From Lachnospiraceae bacterium UBA4348 (GTDB lineage Bacteria; Bacillota; Clostridia; Lachnospirales; Lachnospiraceae), in NCBI GenBank assembly GCA_002394165.1, contig DGTA01000037.1, positions 4,162 to 58,900 on the forward strand: DNA of 54,739 nucleotides, written 5' to 3'. Below, one piece after another: positions 32,572 to 39,767 of the stretch. The position numbers were made by a program, and so were the translations under genes. The notes beneath the pieces were generated by a model. That model ran no database searches. It was not told the DNA's origin and saw nothing but the letters and a program-made list of their open reading frames with translations. Positions within the stretch are counted from its first letter, which is position 1. The number at the start of each line of letters is the position of its first letter.

Positions 32572-33773
32572 CCCGGAAGAGCAAGTTTCAGGCGGATGAT
32601 GCGCCGCAGCGATTCGTTGATTCGCTCCTCGCCGATCCGTCCGGACAGGACCGCATCGAGAAGCCCCTGATAAGCCGCATTCAGATCCACCGGCATCAAC
32701 AGCAGGTCACTGCCGGCTTCGACCGCCTTCACTGCCGCCTCCGCGGAAGAATAGTTGGCTGTAATTGCCCCCATGTTCAGGGCATCCGTGATCACGATGC
32801 CGTCATAACCAAGGCGCTGTCTTAAGACACCGTCAACCAGTTCCGGGGAGAGGCTTGCGGGGACGTTCTCCATCGAAGCGTTGGGAAAACTGATATGCCC
32901 CGTCATGATCATCTCCGTGCCCTTCTTGATTCCTGCAATGAACGGCGGCAGATCCAGCTCTTCCAGCTGCGCCATGGTGTGCTCGCTGAGTGCGTTCCCG
33001 TTGTGCGAATCGAGACTTGTCGATCCGTGTCCCGGGAAGTGCTTGAGCGCCGACATAATGCCGAACCGGTGCAACCCCTCCATAAAAGCCGCAGCCATAT
33101 CCGCGCACCGCGCCGGATCCGATCCGAACGAGCGGGTCCGGACCACTTCATTGGCCGGGTTCGTCAGCACATCCGCACAGGGCGCAAAATCTACATTGAA
33201 TCCAAGCGCTGCCAGTTTCAGACCGATCGCTTCACCGCATTCCCGGGCTCTGTCGGTATCTCCCGAAGCACCGATCTCACTCATCGGCGGGACATAGTCG
33301 CTGCCGGCGATCCGGCCGCCGATGCGCTGCACATCTCCGCCTTCCTCATCCACGCAAAGAAACATAGGAAGACCGATCCTCTCCAGGCTGAACTGCTGCA
33401 TGCCCGCAAGCATACTGCTGATCTGGCCCTCATCGATCAGGTTCGGTTCAAAGAAGACCAGACCGCCCACCGGCCTCTCCCGGACCGCACTGCGGCTGAT
33501 ATCTCCCGCCACGGTGACCGTGTCGACGCCGGTCAGGCTCTCCGGCGTGACCACAAACATCTGCCAGATCTTCTCTTCGATCGTCATCGATTTCAGGACC
33601 TCATCAATCTGTTTATCTTCTCCAGATACGGCCGCTGCAGCCGGAACATCCTCCAGGCCGGCCAGCCCCGTTTCCGGCGGTGCCTGGGCCAGAACAGTGC
33701 CCGCTGCCGATGCCAGGATCATAACGATGGCCGTAGCTGCGGCCAGTCGGCCCCTTCTCATCTTAATTCTCAT
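32556..33773 (-). CDS. Glycoside hydrolase family 3, beta-N-acetylhexosaminidase type
   Basis: GH3 enzyme of about 405 residues resembling NagZ-type beta-N-acetylglucosaminidases. The signature KHFPGHGSTSLDSHNG carries the His/Asp acid-base dyad typical of the NagZ group, and DGIVITDALNMGAI carries the nucleophile aspartate. A hydrophobic N-terminal segment (LAAATAIVMILASAAGTVLA) indicates export, so it acts on peptidoglycan outside the cell. The start could be GTG 33779, ATG 33773 or ATG 33761. All overlap or abut the end of the VWA-lectin gene, indicating coupling. Confidence 0.92.
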   Translation of the reverse strand: MRIKMRRGRLAAATAIVMILASAAGTVLAQAPPETGLAGLEDVPAAAAVSGEDKQIDEVLKSMTIEEKIWQMFVVTPESLTGVDTVTVAGDISRSAVRERPVGGLVFFEPNLIDEGQISSMLAGMQQFSLERIGLPMFLCVDEEGGDVQRIGGRIAGSDYVPPMSEIGASGDTDRARECGEAIGLKLAALGFNVDFAPCADVLTNPANEVVRTRSFGSDPARCADMAAAFMEGLHRFGIMSALKHFPGHGSTSLDSHNGNALSEHTMAQLEELDLPPFIAGIKKGTEMIMTGHISFPNASMENVPASLSPELVDGVLRQRLGYDGIVITDALNMGAITANYSSAEAAVKAVEAGSDLLLMPVDLNAAYQGLLDAVLSGRIGEERINESLRRIIRLKLALPGQSSR

Positions 33774-35685
33774 ACTCACAGATATACCCGATATTGCCGT
33801 TAAAATAAGTCAGTCCGGTGGTAAGCAGGTCATCGCGCTGGTCATTCCATGACCAGACATCCTCCACCTTCCACAGCATCAGATAAAACTCCGGCGTTCC
33901 GTCCTCATCATTTCGCGACGGCTCGCCCGGATACCATGCCGTGTAGTCAAAGGGTTCGCCGGTTATCCAGTGGCCGAATGCCTGGCCGTTCCTGACGGAA
34001 GTATACCCGCCGATCCAGCAGTACTTGACGCCGGCCCTTTCGCACATTCCGGCCAGTTCTAGCATCTCATCCCTTGATGTTATCGTTGCCAGGTGTCCGC
34101 CTTTCGAGATACAGATCTCATTTGCCTGCGACCAGCTCACGTCACTGCGGATGATCTCATAACGGGAAGCATGCTGCGTCTGTTCGATCGCCGGGACAGC
34201 CTGGAACACCAGTCCGTTGACAGATCCGGAGTACCCGCCGCCGTTCAGACTGCAGCTGACGCTCCGGCTGCAGTAGGGATCCGCGCCTGCGTCGGAGATA
34301 TATTCCACACAGTACATATCCTTCTGCGAACGGTAGATCGTCTGCAGGATCTGCCGGATATCACTGATGTCACCGATGCTCCAGTAATAACCTCCGGTCA
34401 GCTCGCAGATGCGCTGCAGCTCATACTGGTCCGCTCCATAGGTGCCGATCAGGTAGACCGGGACCTCCATCCGCTGAGCCAGATAGATGACCTCGTCCGC
34501 GGTCCGGCTGCTGGCATTGTCCTCGCCGTCGGTGAACCCGATCACGCAGCGGGCACCGGCCTGGTTTGCCGCGTTGTTGATGGCAGCGGCCAGCGCATCG
34601 TAGAGCGCCGTATCCCCGTAGGCGGTCATATTGGAGATGCCGTTCCTCAGAAGGTTCGCATCCTGTGTGTATGTGCACATGTACATGACATACGAGTCAA
34701 AAGAAAGGATCTCAGCCTTGTCGCCGGTGGCGTAATCCAGGCTCGACACGAAATCGGACATGATCATCTGCATGGTTCCCAGATCGTACTCCATACTGCC
34801 GGATTTGTCGGCTGCGATATCAATGCTCAGACCCTGATTGCCGGCGAGGCGCTCTACCTTGCGGATCGTCCGCTCGATCGCTGCACCGCCCATGATGCTC
34901 TCCGTGATGGTCCCGTCCAGGGAAGAGATCGTGATCGGCTGCCCGTTTGAATCAGAAAAATCAAAATAAAGCCTGACGGTCGGATAATCGGACACATCGC
35001 TGGAGATGAATGTCAGATTTCCGGTTCCGCCTCCGGAAGATGGATACGAGCTGCCTGAAGTATCGGTTCCGTAAAACGCCAGCTGGCTGCGGATCCCATC
35101 GAGATCATACTGCTTATCATACGGCGAGATCTCCTGAGCCCTGTCATAATACTGCGCTTCCATGGAAAGAAACGTCTGAGCATCCACCGCCTGCCCGTTT
35201 ACCGTGTAGGAAAACTGGTCATTCATGACGAAATGGCCGCTCTCATCATACTCCACGCTGGTTCCGTACGCGTCAAACGAGCCTTGCCAGATCAGACTGA
35301 ACTGCCCGTTCTCATAGCGGTAGATGTCATCGTAATAATGGCCCATCCGGCCGCCGCCGATGCGGATCAGTCCCGTTCTGGGAATATAGTTGAAGGTATA
35401 GTACTCATAAAACAAAGAGACAGCCTGGCTGCCGTCCCAGGCAAAGATCTCTTCTCCGCCCGCGACTGAGTCATAATTGATGATCATCTCCGGCTCGTTG
35501 TCATTGTCCAGCCAGGCCAGGAAGAACGAGACCTGCGGGAGCGTGGATGCGGCATTCTGCGCTTTCTCCAGAAAGGCCTCCTGCCGGGTGGCGGCATGCG
35601 CACAAAGTGCGCCGGTCAAAAGGATACAGGCTGCCGTTAAAACGGCAGCCGCAAGCTGTTTTCTTCGTCTGGTCCCGGTCTTCAT
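33763..35685 (-). CDS. Secreted VWA and C-type lectin domain protein
   Basis: 640 residues. Signal peptide about 10-31. Residues 35-205 form an unassigned beta-rich domain with LAWLDNDNEPEMII. A Ser/Gly linker (about 207-222) follows. The von Willebrand A domain is about 285-470, with a complete MIDAS: DKSGS (293-297), threonine in YGDTALYDAL and aspartate in FTDGEDN. The C-terminal C-type lectin-like domain (about 505-640) has WSQANEICISKGGHLATI, EPSRNDE and WSWNDQ, similar to the EPN/WND carbohydrate and calcium motifs. No LPxTG or anchor. GGAGGG precedes the ATG. A metal-dependent adhesin is inferred. Confidence 0.88.
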   Translation of the reverse strand: MKTGTRRRKQLAAAVLTAACILLTGALCAHAATRQEAFLEKAQNAASTLPQVSFFLAWLDNDNEPEMIINYDSVAGGEEIFAWDGSQAVSLFYEYYTFNYIPRTGLIRIGGGRMGHYYDDIYRYENGQFSLIWQGSFDAYGTSVEYDESGHFVMNDQFSYTVNGQAVDAQTFLSMEAQYYDRAQEISPYDKQYDLDGIRSQLAFYGTDTSGSSYPSSGGGTGNLTFISSDVSDYPTVRLYFDFSDSNGQPITISSLDGTITESIMGGAAIERTIRKVERLAGNQGLSIDIAADKSGSMEYDLGTMQMIMSDFVSSLDYATGDKAEILSFDSYVMYMCTYTQDANLLRNGISNMTAYGDTALYDALAAAINNAANQAGARCVIGFTDGEDNASSRTADEVIYLAQRMEVPVYLIGTYGADQYELQRICELTGGYYWSIGDISDIRQILQTIYRSQKDMYCVEYISDAGADPYCSRSVSCSLNGGGYSGSVNGLVFQAVPAIEQTQHASRYEIIRSDVSWSQANEICISKGGHLATITSRDEMLELAGMCERAGVKYCWIGGYTSVRNGQAFGHWITGEPFDYTAWYPGEPSRNDEDGTPEFYLMLWKVEDVWSWNDQRDDLLTTGLTYFNGNIGYICEYEN

Positions 35686-35719
35686 AGTCTGTCCCTCCGG
35701 TCAAATAAAGAACTGTTTT

Positions 35720-37120
35720 TTAATTAATGTTAGTGATATCGTATCCCGGCTGGTCGAGCACATAACCCGCTGCGTCCACAGCTTTTTCCTTCTCCGCCCC
35801 GTCCAGCAGTGAGATATTCGCCATCTCGACCCGGCTGAATACCGTGTCCGTAAACTGGTCCGGAGCCACCGAGCCGTGGTACCAGCTTTTCGATCCGAAG
35901 TAATCCTGCAGTTCCCTGGAGACGAACAGTCTTCCGTGTCTGGCATAGATCTCGTTCTTGGCATAGCAGATGGTCTGCAGGGACTTGGCCATGACCTCAT
36001 CTCTTGTCAGGAGGCGGGTCTGGGAATCGGGGAAAATGTAATCCGCGCTCACCGGCTCTGTTTCTCCGTTGACTTCCTGATCGATCACAGGCGGCTCAGT
36101 TTCTCCGTTGACCAGTGCCGGATCCTCGGCGGTCACTTCGGCCAAAGCTTCGGTCTGTGCCTCAGTCTGTGCTTCCTGATCCAGCATGATATAGGTGTGG
36201 CTGCGAAGATACTGGAGCCCGCGCTCGGCGCGGATCCTCAGCGCCGTCTCTTCAACCATGTGAAGATCCTGGTAGGCTTCGGTATCCAGTCCTTCCGCAG
36301 CACCATAGGCTGCACAGGCCGCTGTATACTCCGCCCTGCTGACCGATGCCAGGTTCTGCTGCTCCGCCACAGCCGCCAGCAGCAGCTGATCGTCCGCTTC
36401 CGGCCCCGGCTTATCCGGCATCCAGTCCGGATAGTCAATGACAATGCTTCTTTCCTTCAGAACCGCGGTCAGTGCCTCCACATATTCCTCATCCGTGAAG
36501 TCAGCATCCTTCATGGTGATCAGCAGGCGGTCGTAGCTGCCCAGGCGCACATGATCAGCCGCATAGGAGGGTGGAGCAAAAAACTCGGTTTCCGGCTCGG
36601 TCCCGGGCTCCGTAAAAGCTTCCGTCCCGGGCTCTGTGTACGTCGCCCTCTCCGTGAAGACTTCCGTTGCCACCTCTGTCTCCAGGAAGAAAACCGTCTC
36701 CGATTCCGGTTCTGAAATGTATTCCGTCTCCGCAGCCGGCTGCGTTCCGTGCAGGTACCTTCTCAGGATCTCCTGCGCCGCCGCTTCCTTCGCCGCTTTT
36801 TCCGGATCCTCCGTCTCCGTCGGCAGTTCAGTCTCCGCCAGCAGTTCCGTCTCCGCCGGCAGCTCAGTCTCCGTCGACAGTTCGGTCTCCGTCGACAGTT
36901 CGGTCTCCGTCAAAGGCTCCGTCTCCCGCCGGATCCGTCCGCTGAAATCAGCCCCCGGCGCAGTCTCCGTCCCGTGCATATATTTTCTCAGGATCTCCTG
37001 CGCCCGCTCCACCTTTGCGTCTCTTTCCGGATCGTACACAGTGGCTGCTCCGGCATTCAGGCCCACAACAGCCAGCACGGCTGCGGCCGCGGCCGTTCCC
37101 CTGCGGAATCTCTTTTTCAT
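35720..37120 (-). CDS. Secreted YARHG-domain protein with Thr/Glu repeats
   Basis: 466 residues. Signal peptide (about 7-26), then AQEILRKYMHGTE, repeated later as AQEILRRYLHGTQ. The two are separated by a run of TETEL-type repeats. A second Glu/Thr-rich tract precedes a helical middle region. The C-terminal YARHG domain (NEIYARHGRLFVSRELQDYF, about 395-455) is an extracellular module of unknown role common in Firmicutes. There is no sorting signal. GGAGGAGG precedes the ATG, which overlaps the DUF2007 stop by 4 bases. Low-complexity parts may be cell-wall spacers. Confidence 0.85.
   Translation of the reverse strand: MKKRFRRGTAAAAAVLAVVGLNAGAATVYDPERDAKVERAQEILRKYMHGTETAPGADFSGRIRRETEPLTETELSTETELSTETELPAETELLAETELPTETEDPEKAAKEAAAQEILRRYLHGTQPAAETEYISEPESETVFFLETEVATEVFTERATYTEPGTEAFTEPGTEPETEFFAPPSYAADHVRLGSYDRLLITMKDADFTDEEYVEALTAVLKERSIVIDYPDWMPDKPGPEADDQLLLAAVAEQQNLASVSRAEYTAACAAYGAAEGLDTEAYQDLHMVEETALRIRAERGLQYLRSHTYIMLDQEAQTEAQTEALAEVTAEDPALVNGETEPPVIDQEVNGETEPVSADYIFPDSQTRLLTRDEVMAKSLQTICYAKNEIYARHGRLFVSRELQDYFGSKSWYHGSVAPDQFTDTVFSRVEMANISLLDGAEKEKAVDAAGYVLDQPGYDITNIN
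36824..36913. repeat. Five 18-bp tandem repeats in the YARHG gene
   Basis: Five imperfect units of the form CAGTTCGGTCTCCGTCGA; the minus strand encodes six-residue TETEL-type repeats. Units four and three differ by single bases, suggesting recent slippage. Confidence 0.8.
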
Positions 37121-37359
37121 GAATCTTCCTCCTCCGATTCCAGTCCCAGGGTATCCATGATCTCCTTTGCCTGCTCAAGGGCACTCTCAGGAATATAGAC
37201 GCTGATCCCCGAGTTAGTGAACATGCCCATATAGATGTTGAGGAGCTGGCCGGCCCCCATATCCTTGCGGTAGCAGGGGATGCCCTGTCCTTTAAGCGCC
37301 TCCATCAGCATGTCTGCCTTCAGGCTGTCCTGCGTGACAAAAAGTTTGATTTCCTCCAT
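37117..37359 (-). CDS. DUF2007 family protein
   Basis: 80-residue cytoplasmic protein of the DUF2007 (putative signal-transducing) family: KLFVTQDSLKADMLMEALKG and the GISVYIPESALEQAKEIM half are typical. GGAGGG precedes the ATG. It overlaps the YARHG gene by 4 bases and follows the cupin gene at 23 bases. The family resembles PII/ferredoxin-like folds but has no known activity. Confidence 0.85.
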   Translation of the reverse strand: MEEIKLFVTQDSLKADMLMEALKGQGIPCYRKDMGAGQLLNIYMGMFTNSGISVYIPESALEQAKEIMDTLGLESEEEDS

Positions 37360-37382
37360 GACAAGGCCCTCCGGATCCTTCT

Positions 37383-37733
37383 TTACGCGTAGACGATCAC
37401 CGCGACCAGTTCGACCGTCTCCTGTGTTTTATTCGCGATCCCGTGGCCGGTGCCCGTCGGGCAGATGGTCACATCACCCGCCGTCACCGTGCGGATCTGG
37501 CCGTTATCGCTGTACTCGGCTGTTCCCTTCAGGATATAGAACAGTTCAGCGTCATTTTCGTGCACATGATAGCCGATGCTGCAGCCCGGTTCGAGGGTGA
37601 TCTTTGCAAACAGTCTTCCCTTATCGTTGAGCTCGGCATCACCTGCGATCAGGTTGGTGATCTTTACGGTGCCGTCGCCGTCGCGCATGTGTTCACGGTA
37701 TTCAATTCTGCATTCTTCAGCCTTTCTGATCAT
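37383..37733 (-). CDS. Cupin-domain protein
   Basis: 116-residue single cupin. Metal ligands come from GYHVHENDAELFYILKG (two histidines and a glutamate) and the later histidine in GTGHGIANKT. Such small cupins are isomerases, dioxygenases or sensors; the substrate is not readable. Its start overlaps the preceding HD gene by 4 bases (ATGA type), so translation is coupled. Confidence 0.9.
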   Translation of the reverse strand: MIRKAEECRIEYREHMRDGDGTVKITNLIAGDAELNDKGRLFAKITLEPGCSIGYHVHENDAELFYILKGTAEYSDNGQIRTVTAGDVTICPTGTGHGIANKTQETVELVAVIVYA

Positions 37734-38527
37734 AACTTGTTCCTCCTGTTAATATAGTCAGTCACAACTTTTTTGATCTGTGTGAATTTCCGGTTCGTAT
37801 CCGGAAGATCGCTCTCGAACGCAAGCATCCTGGCCAGATACCCCTGACGGTCGATCTGCCGGATGCTCTCCGGGTAAACGATCCCGAAGATAAACGCGAT
37901 ATGGCCGATCAGGTAATCGACCGCCGTCTTTGAGTTCCGGCGGTCCACATTCTGTTCCTTGAGGACATCCTCCAGCACAAAATCCGAGATCGGAGCGGTC
38001 CGGAACGCCTCCGTTGCCAGGTCATAGACCTCCTCCATGGGCGTTTCCACATTGACGCGCATGATGTCGATCTTGTCCGCGTCGCGCAGGATCGTCGCAA
38101 ACAGATACTCCTCTTCGGTAAGGGAAGAAGGCAGGATGTAGACGTTGTGAAGACGGATGGTCTTCTCGATCAGCGCATCCCTCGAAGCGTCATTTACAAA
38201 ACGGCGGATCAGCCCGTCCCTGAAAAGAATATCCGCGCTCAGGGCCGCATGGTTTACCGATTCCCCGTCCCGGAACGTATGATAGCGCCTGACCTGCTCA
38301 AACCGTCCGATATCGTGGAGCATCCCCGTCAGCCAGGCCAGGTCTTTGCGGGGCTTTTCCAGAAAAAGACTGTCCGATATGGCATCGCACATGGCCGCCA
38401 CCCGGAACGTATGCTCATATTTCAGCCTGATCTTGACGTCCGTCAGATCATAGCCCTGCGCGTAATCTGTAAATGCTTTTTCCACCTGCTCCCGGCTGAT
38501 CTCCGGGTAATCGGTCCGGCTGTCCAT
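37730..38527 (-). CDS. HD-domain phosphohydrolase
   Basis: About 265 residues. The start at 38527 has GAGG close upstream. Metal-binding set: histidine in KYEHTFRVAAMC, HD in GMLHDIGRFEQ, later DADKIDIM; with RLHNVYILPSS this matches HD hydrolases of the uncharacterised HDIG-like kind. It is expected to hydrolyse a nucleotide or similar phosphate in the cytoplasm. Part of the long minus operon; 13 bases after the small 75-residue gene. The substrate is unknown. Confidence 0.88.
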   Translation of the reverse strand: MDSRTDYPEISREQVEKAFTDYAQGYDLTDVKIRLKYEHTFRVAAMCDAISDSLFLEKPRKDLAWLTGMLHDIGRFEQVRRYHTFRDGESVNHAALSADILFRDGLIRRFVNDASRDALIEKTIRLHNVYILPSSLTEEEYLFATILRDADKIDIMRVNVETPMEEVYDLATEAFRTAPISDFVLEDVLKEQNVDRRNSKTAVDYLIGHIAFIFGIVYPESIRQIDRQGYLARMLAFESDLPDTNRKFTQIKKVVTDYINRRNKL

Positions 38528-38540
38528 ATCCACCTCTGTC

Positions 38541-38768
38541 TCAGTATTCCTTCGGGATATCATCCGTTTTGGCCATCTGCTTAAAGCGCTCCAGATCCTG
38601 TTTGGAACGGATGACCATCACTTCCTCGAATGCGCCCGTTTTACGGTTCTTCAGCCCGGCCACCTGTTCTCCGGTGCAGATGCTCGCCCGGATCATGGGA
38701 TATTTCTCCGCCGGATCAAAATTCAGCTGTTCTGCCGGGGTCTCTCTTTTTCGTCCAAACAGTGCCAT
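38541..38768 (-). CDS. Conserved-looking 75-residue protein of unknown function
   Basis: Small basic protein: MALFGRKRETPAEQLNFDPA, then a beta-rich middle (GEQVAGLKNRKTGAFEEVMV) and a helical end. One cysteine only. GAGGAG lies 8 nt before the ATG, and the spacing of 11-13 bases to its neighbours shows it is a real operon member. I recognise no domain; a small cytosolic binding protein is a guess. Confidence 0.7.
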   Translation of the reverse strand: MALFGRKRETPAEQLNFDPAEKYPMIRASICTGEQVAGLKNRKTGAFEEVMVIRSKQDLERFKQMAKTDDIPKEY

Positions 38769-38779
38769 GGCCGTTCTCC

Positions 38780-39721
38780 TCAGTTATCTCCGTAATCAAA
38801 AAGTCCTTCGTTCTTTTCTTCCAGCGTTTTGATCGCGTGATACATAAATTCACAATAAGGAACGCTGACCCCTTCCTCCTTTGCCAGCCCAAGCAGGTGT
38901 CCCAAAAACATGTCCGTCTCGGTGGGACGGCCCGCGTCCAGATCCTGCAGCGTGGAGAAACGAGCGCTCTTTTTTACATTGTTCCATGCGGAAATGGTCG
39001 CCGGCGAGGGCGGCGGGATTATGATCCCCTTCGCGGCCGCCACCTGCGTGACCTCCTCAAAAAGCCTGTCGCGGATCAGCGCCACATGCTCACTGTCCGC
39101 ATAGGAGCCCGCTCCGATGCCGAACAGCGCCTGCGGCATGTTGCGGCTGATATTGCTCGCGTATTTAAGCCACATGGCGGGGATGATATCCGGCTCGAAC
39201 TCATAATGGACTCCCGTCCTGTCAAACAGTTCCTCCACCGCTCTGATCCTGCCGGTACGCTCCGCCGTATCGCGTTCACCGAAACGAACACCTCCCACTG
39301 CTTCGGGAGCGAACCAGATGCTGCCGTCCTGCCTCCAGGATTGGATCAGCATCAGTGCATAGAGCATGTGCTCCATTCCGCACCTGTTTCCGATGATCTC
39401 CTCCGAATCCAGGCCGTTCAGCAGGCTGATCACGATCGTATCGTCCTTCACGATCCGGGCGATCATATCCGCTGCTTCGTGAATGCCGTTGTACTTGACC
39501 GCCGCGAGCACCAGGTCCGCTCCGAAGGCCTCCTCCGGGCAAACCGCGTTCACCGGATATTTCCGGCCGTTGATCATCACTCCGTTCTTCTTAAGGCGCT
39601 CAAGCCTCTCTCCCTCGGCGACGACTCTCAGGTCATCTCCCAGATGGTCAAACAGGCACGCGATAAAGTACGAGCCCACCGCTCCGGCGCCGACCAGCGC
39701 CACTTTCCTGATCTTATCCAT
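38780..39721 (-). CDS. panE: Ketopantoate reductase family protein
   Basis: 2-dehydropantoate 2-reductase (ApbA/PanE) family, 313 residues, NADPH-dependent. Rossmann motif VGAGAVGSYF (about 10-19), then AAVKYNG and LLNGLDSEEII of the substrate cleft, and a C-terminal helical domain with LKYASNISRNMPQALFGIG containing the conserved Lys/Asn. AGAGG precedes the ATG. No pantothenate genes lie nearby, so paralogous 2-oxoacid reduction is possible. Second gene of the operon headed by the clostripain homologue, 46 bases after it. Confidence 0.88.
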   Translation of the reverse strand: MDKIRKVALVGAGAVGSYFIACLFDHLGDDLRVVAEGERLERLKKNGVMINGRKYPVNAVCPEEAFGADLVLAAVKYNGIHEAADMIARIVKDDTIVISLLNGLDSEEIIGNRCGMEHMLYALMLIQSWRQDGSIWFAPEAVGGVRFGERDTAERTGRIRAVEELFDRTGVHYEFEPDIIPAMWLKYASNISRNMPQALFGIGAGSYADSEHVALIRDRLFEEVTQVAAAKGIIIPPPSPATISAWNNVKKSARFSTLQDLDAGRPTETDMFLGHLLGLAKEEGVSVPYCEFMYHAIKTLEEKNEGLFDYGDN

Positions 39722-39767
39722 TTATTTCCTCTTATTTCTTCCCCGGCCGCCGGCCTGTGTCCAAAGA

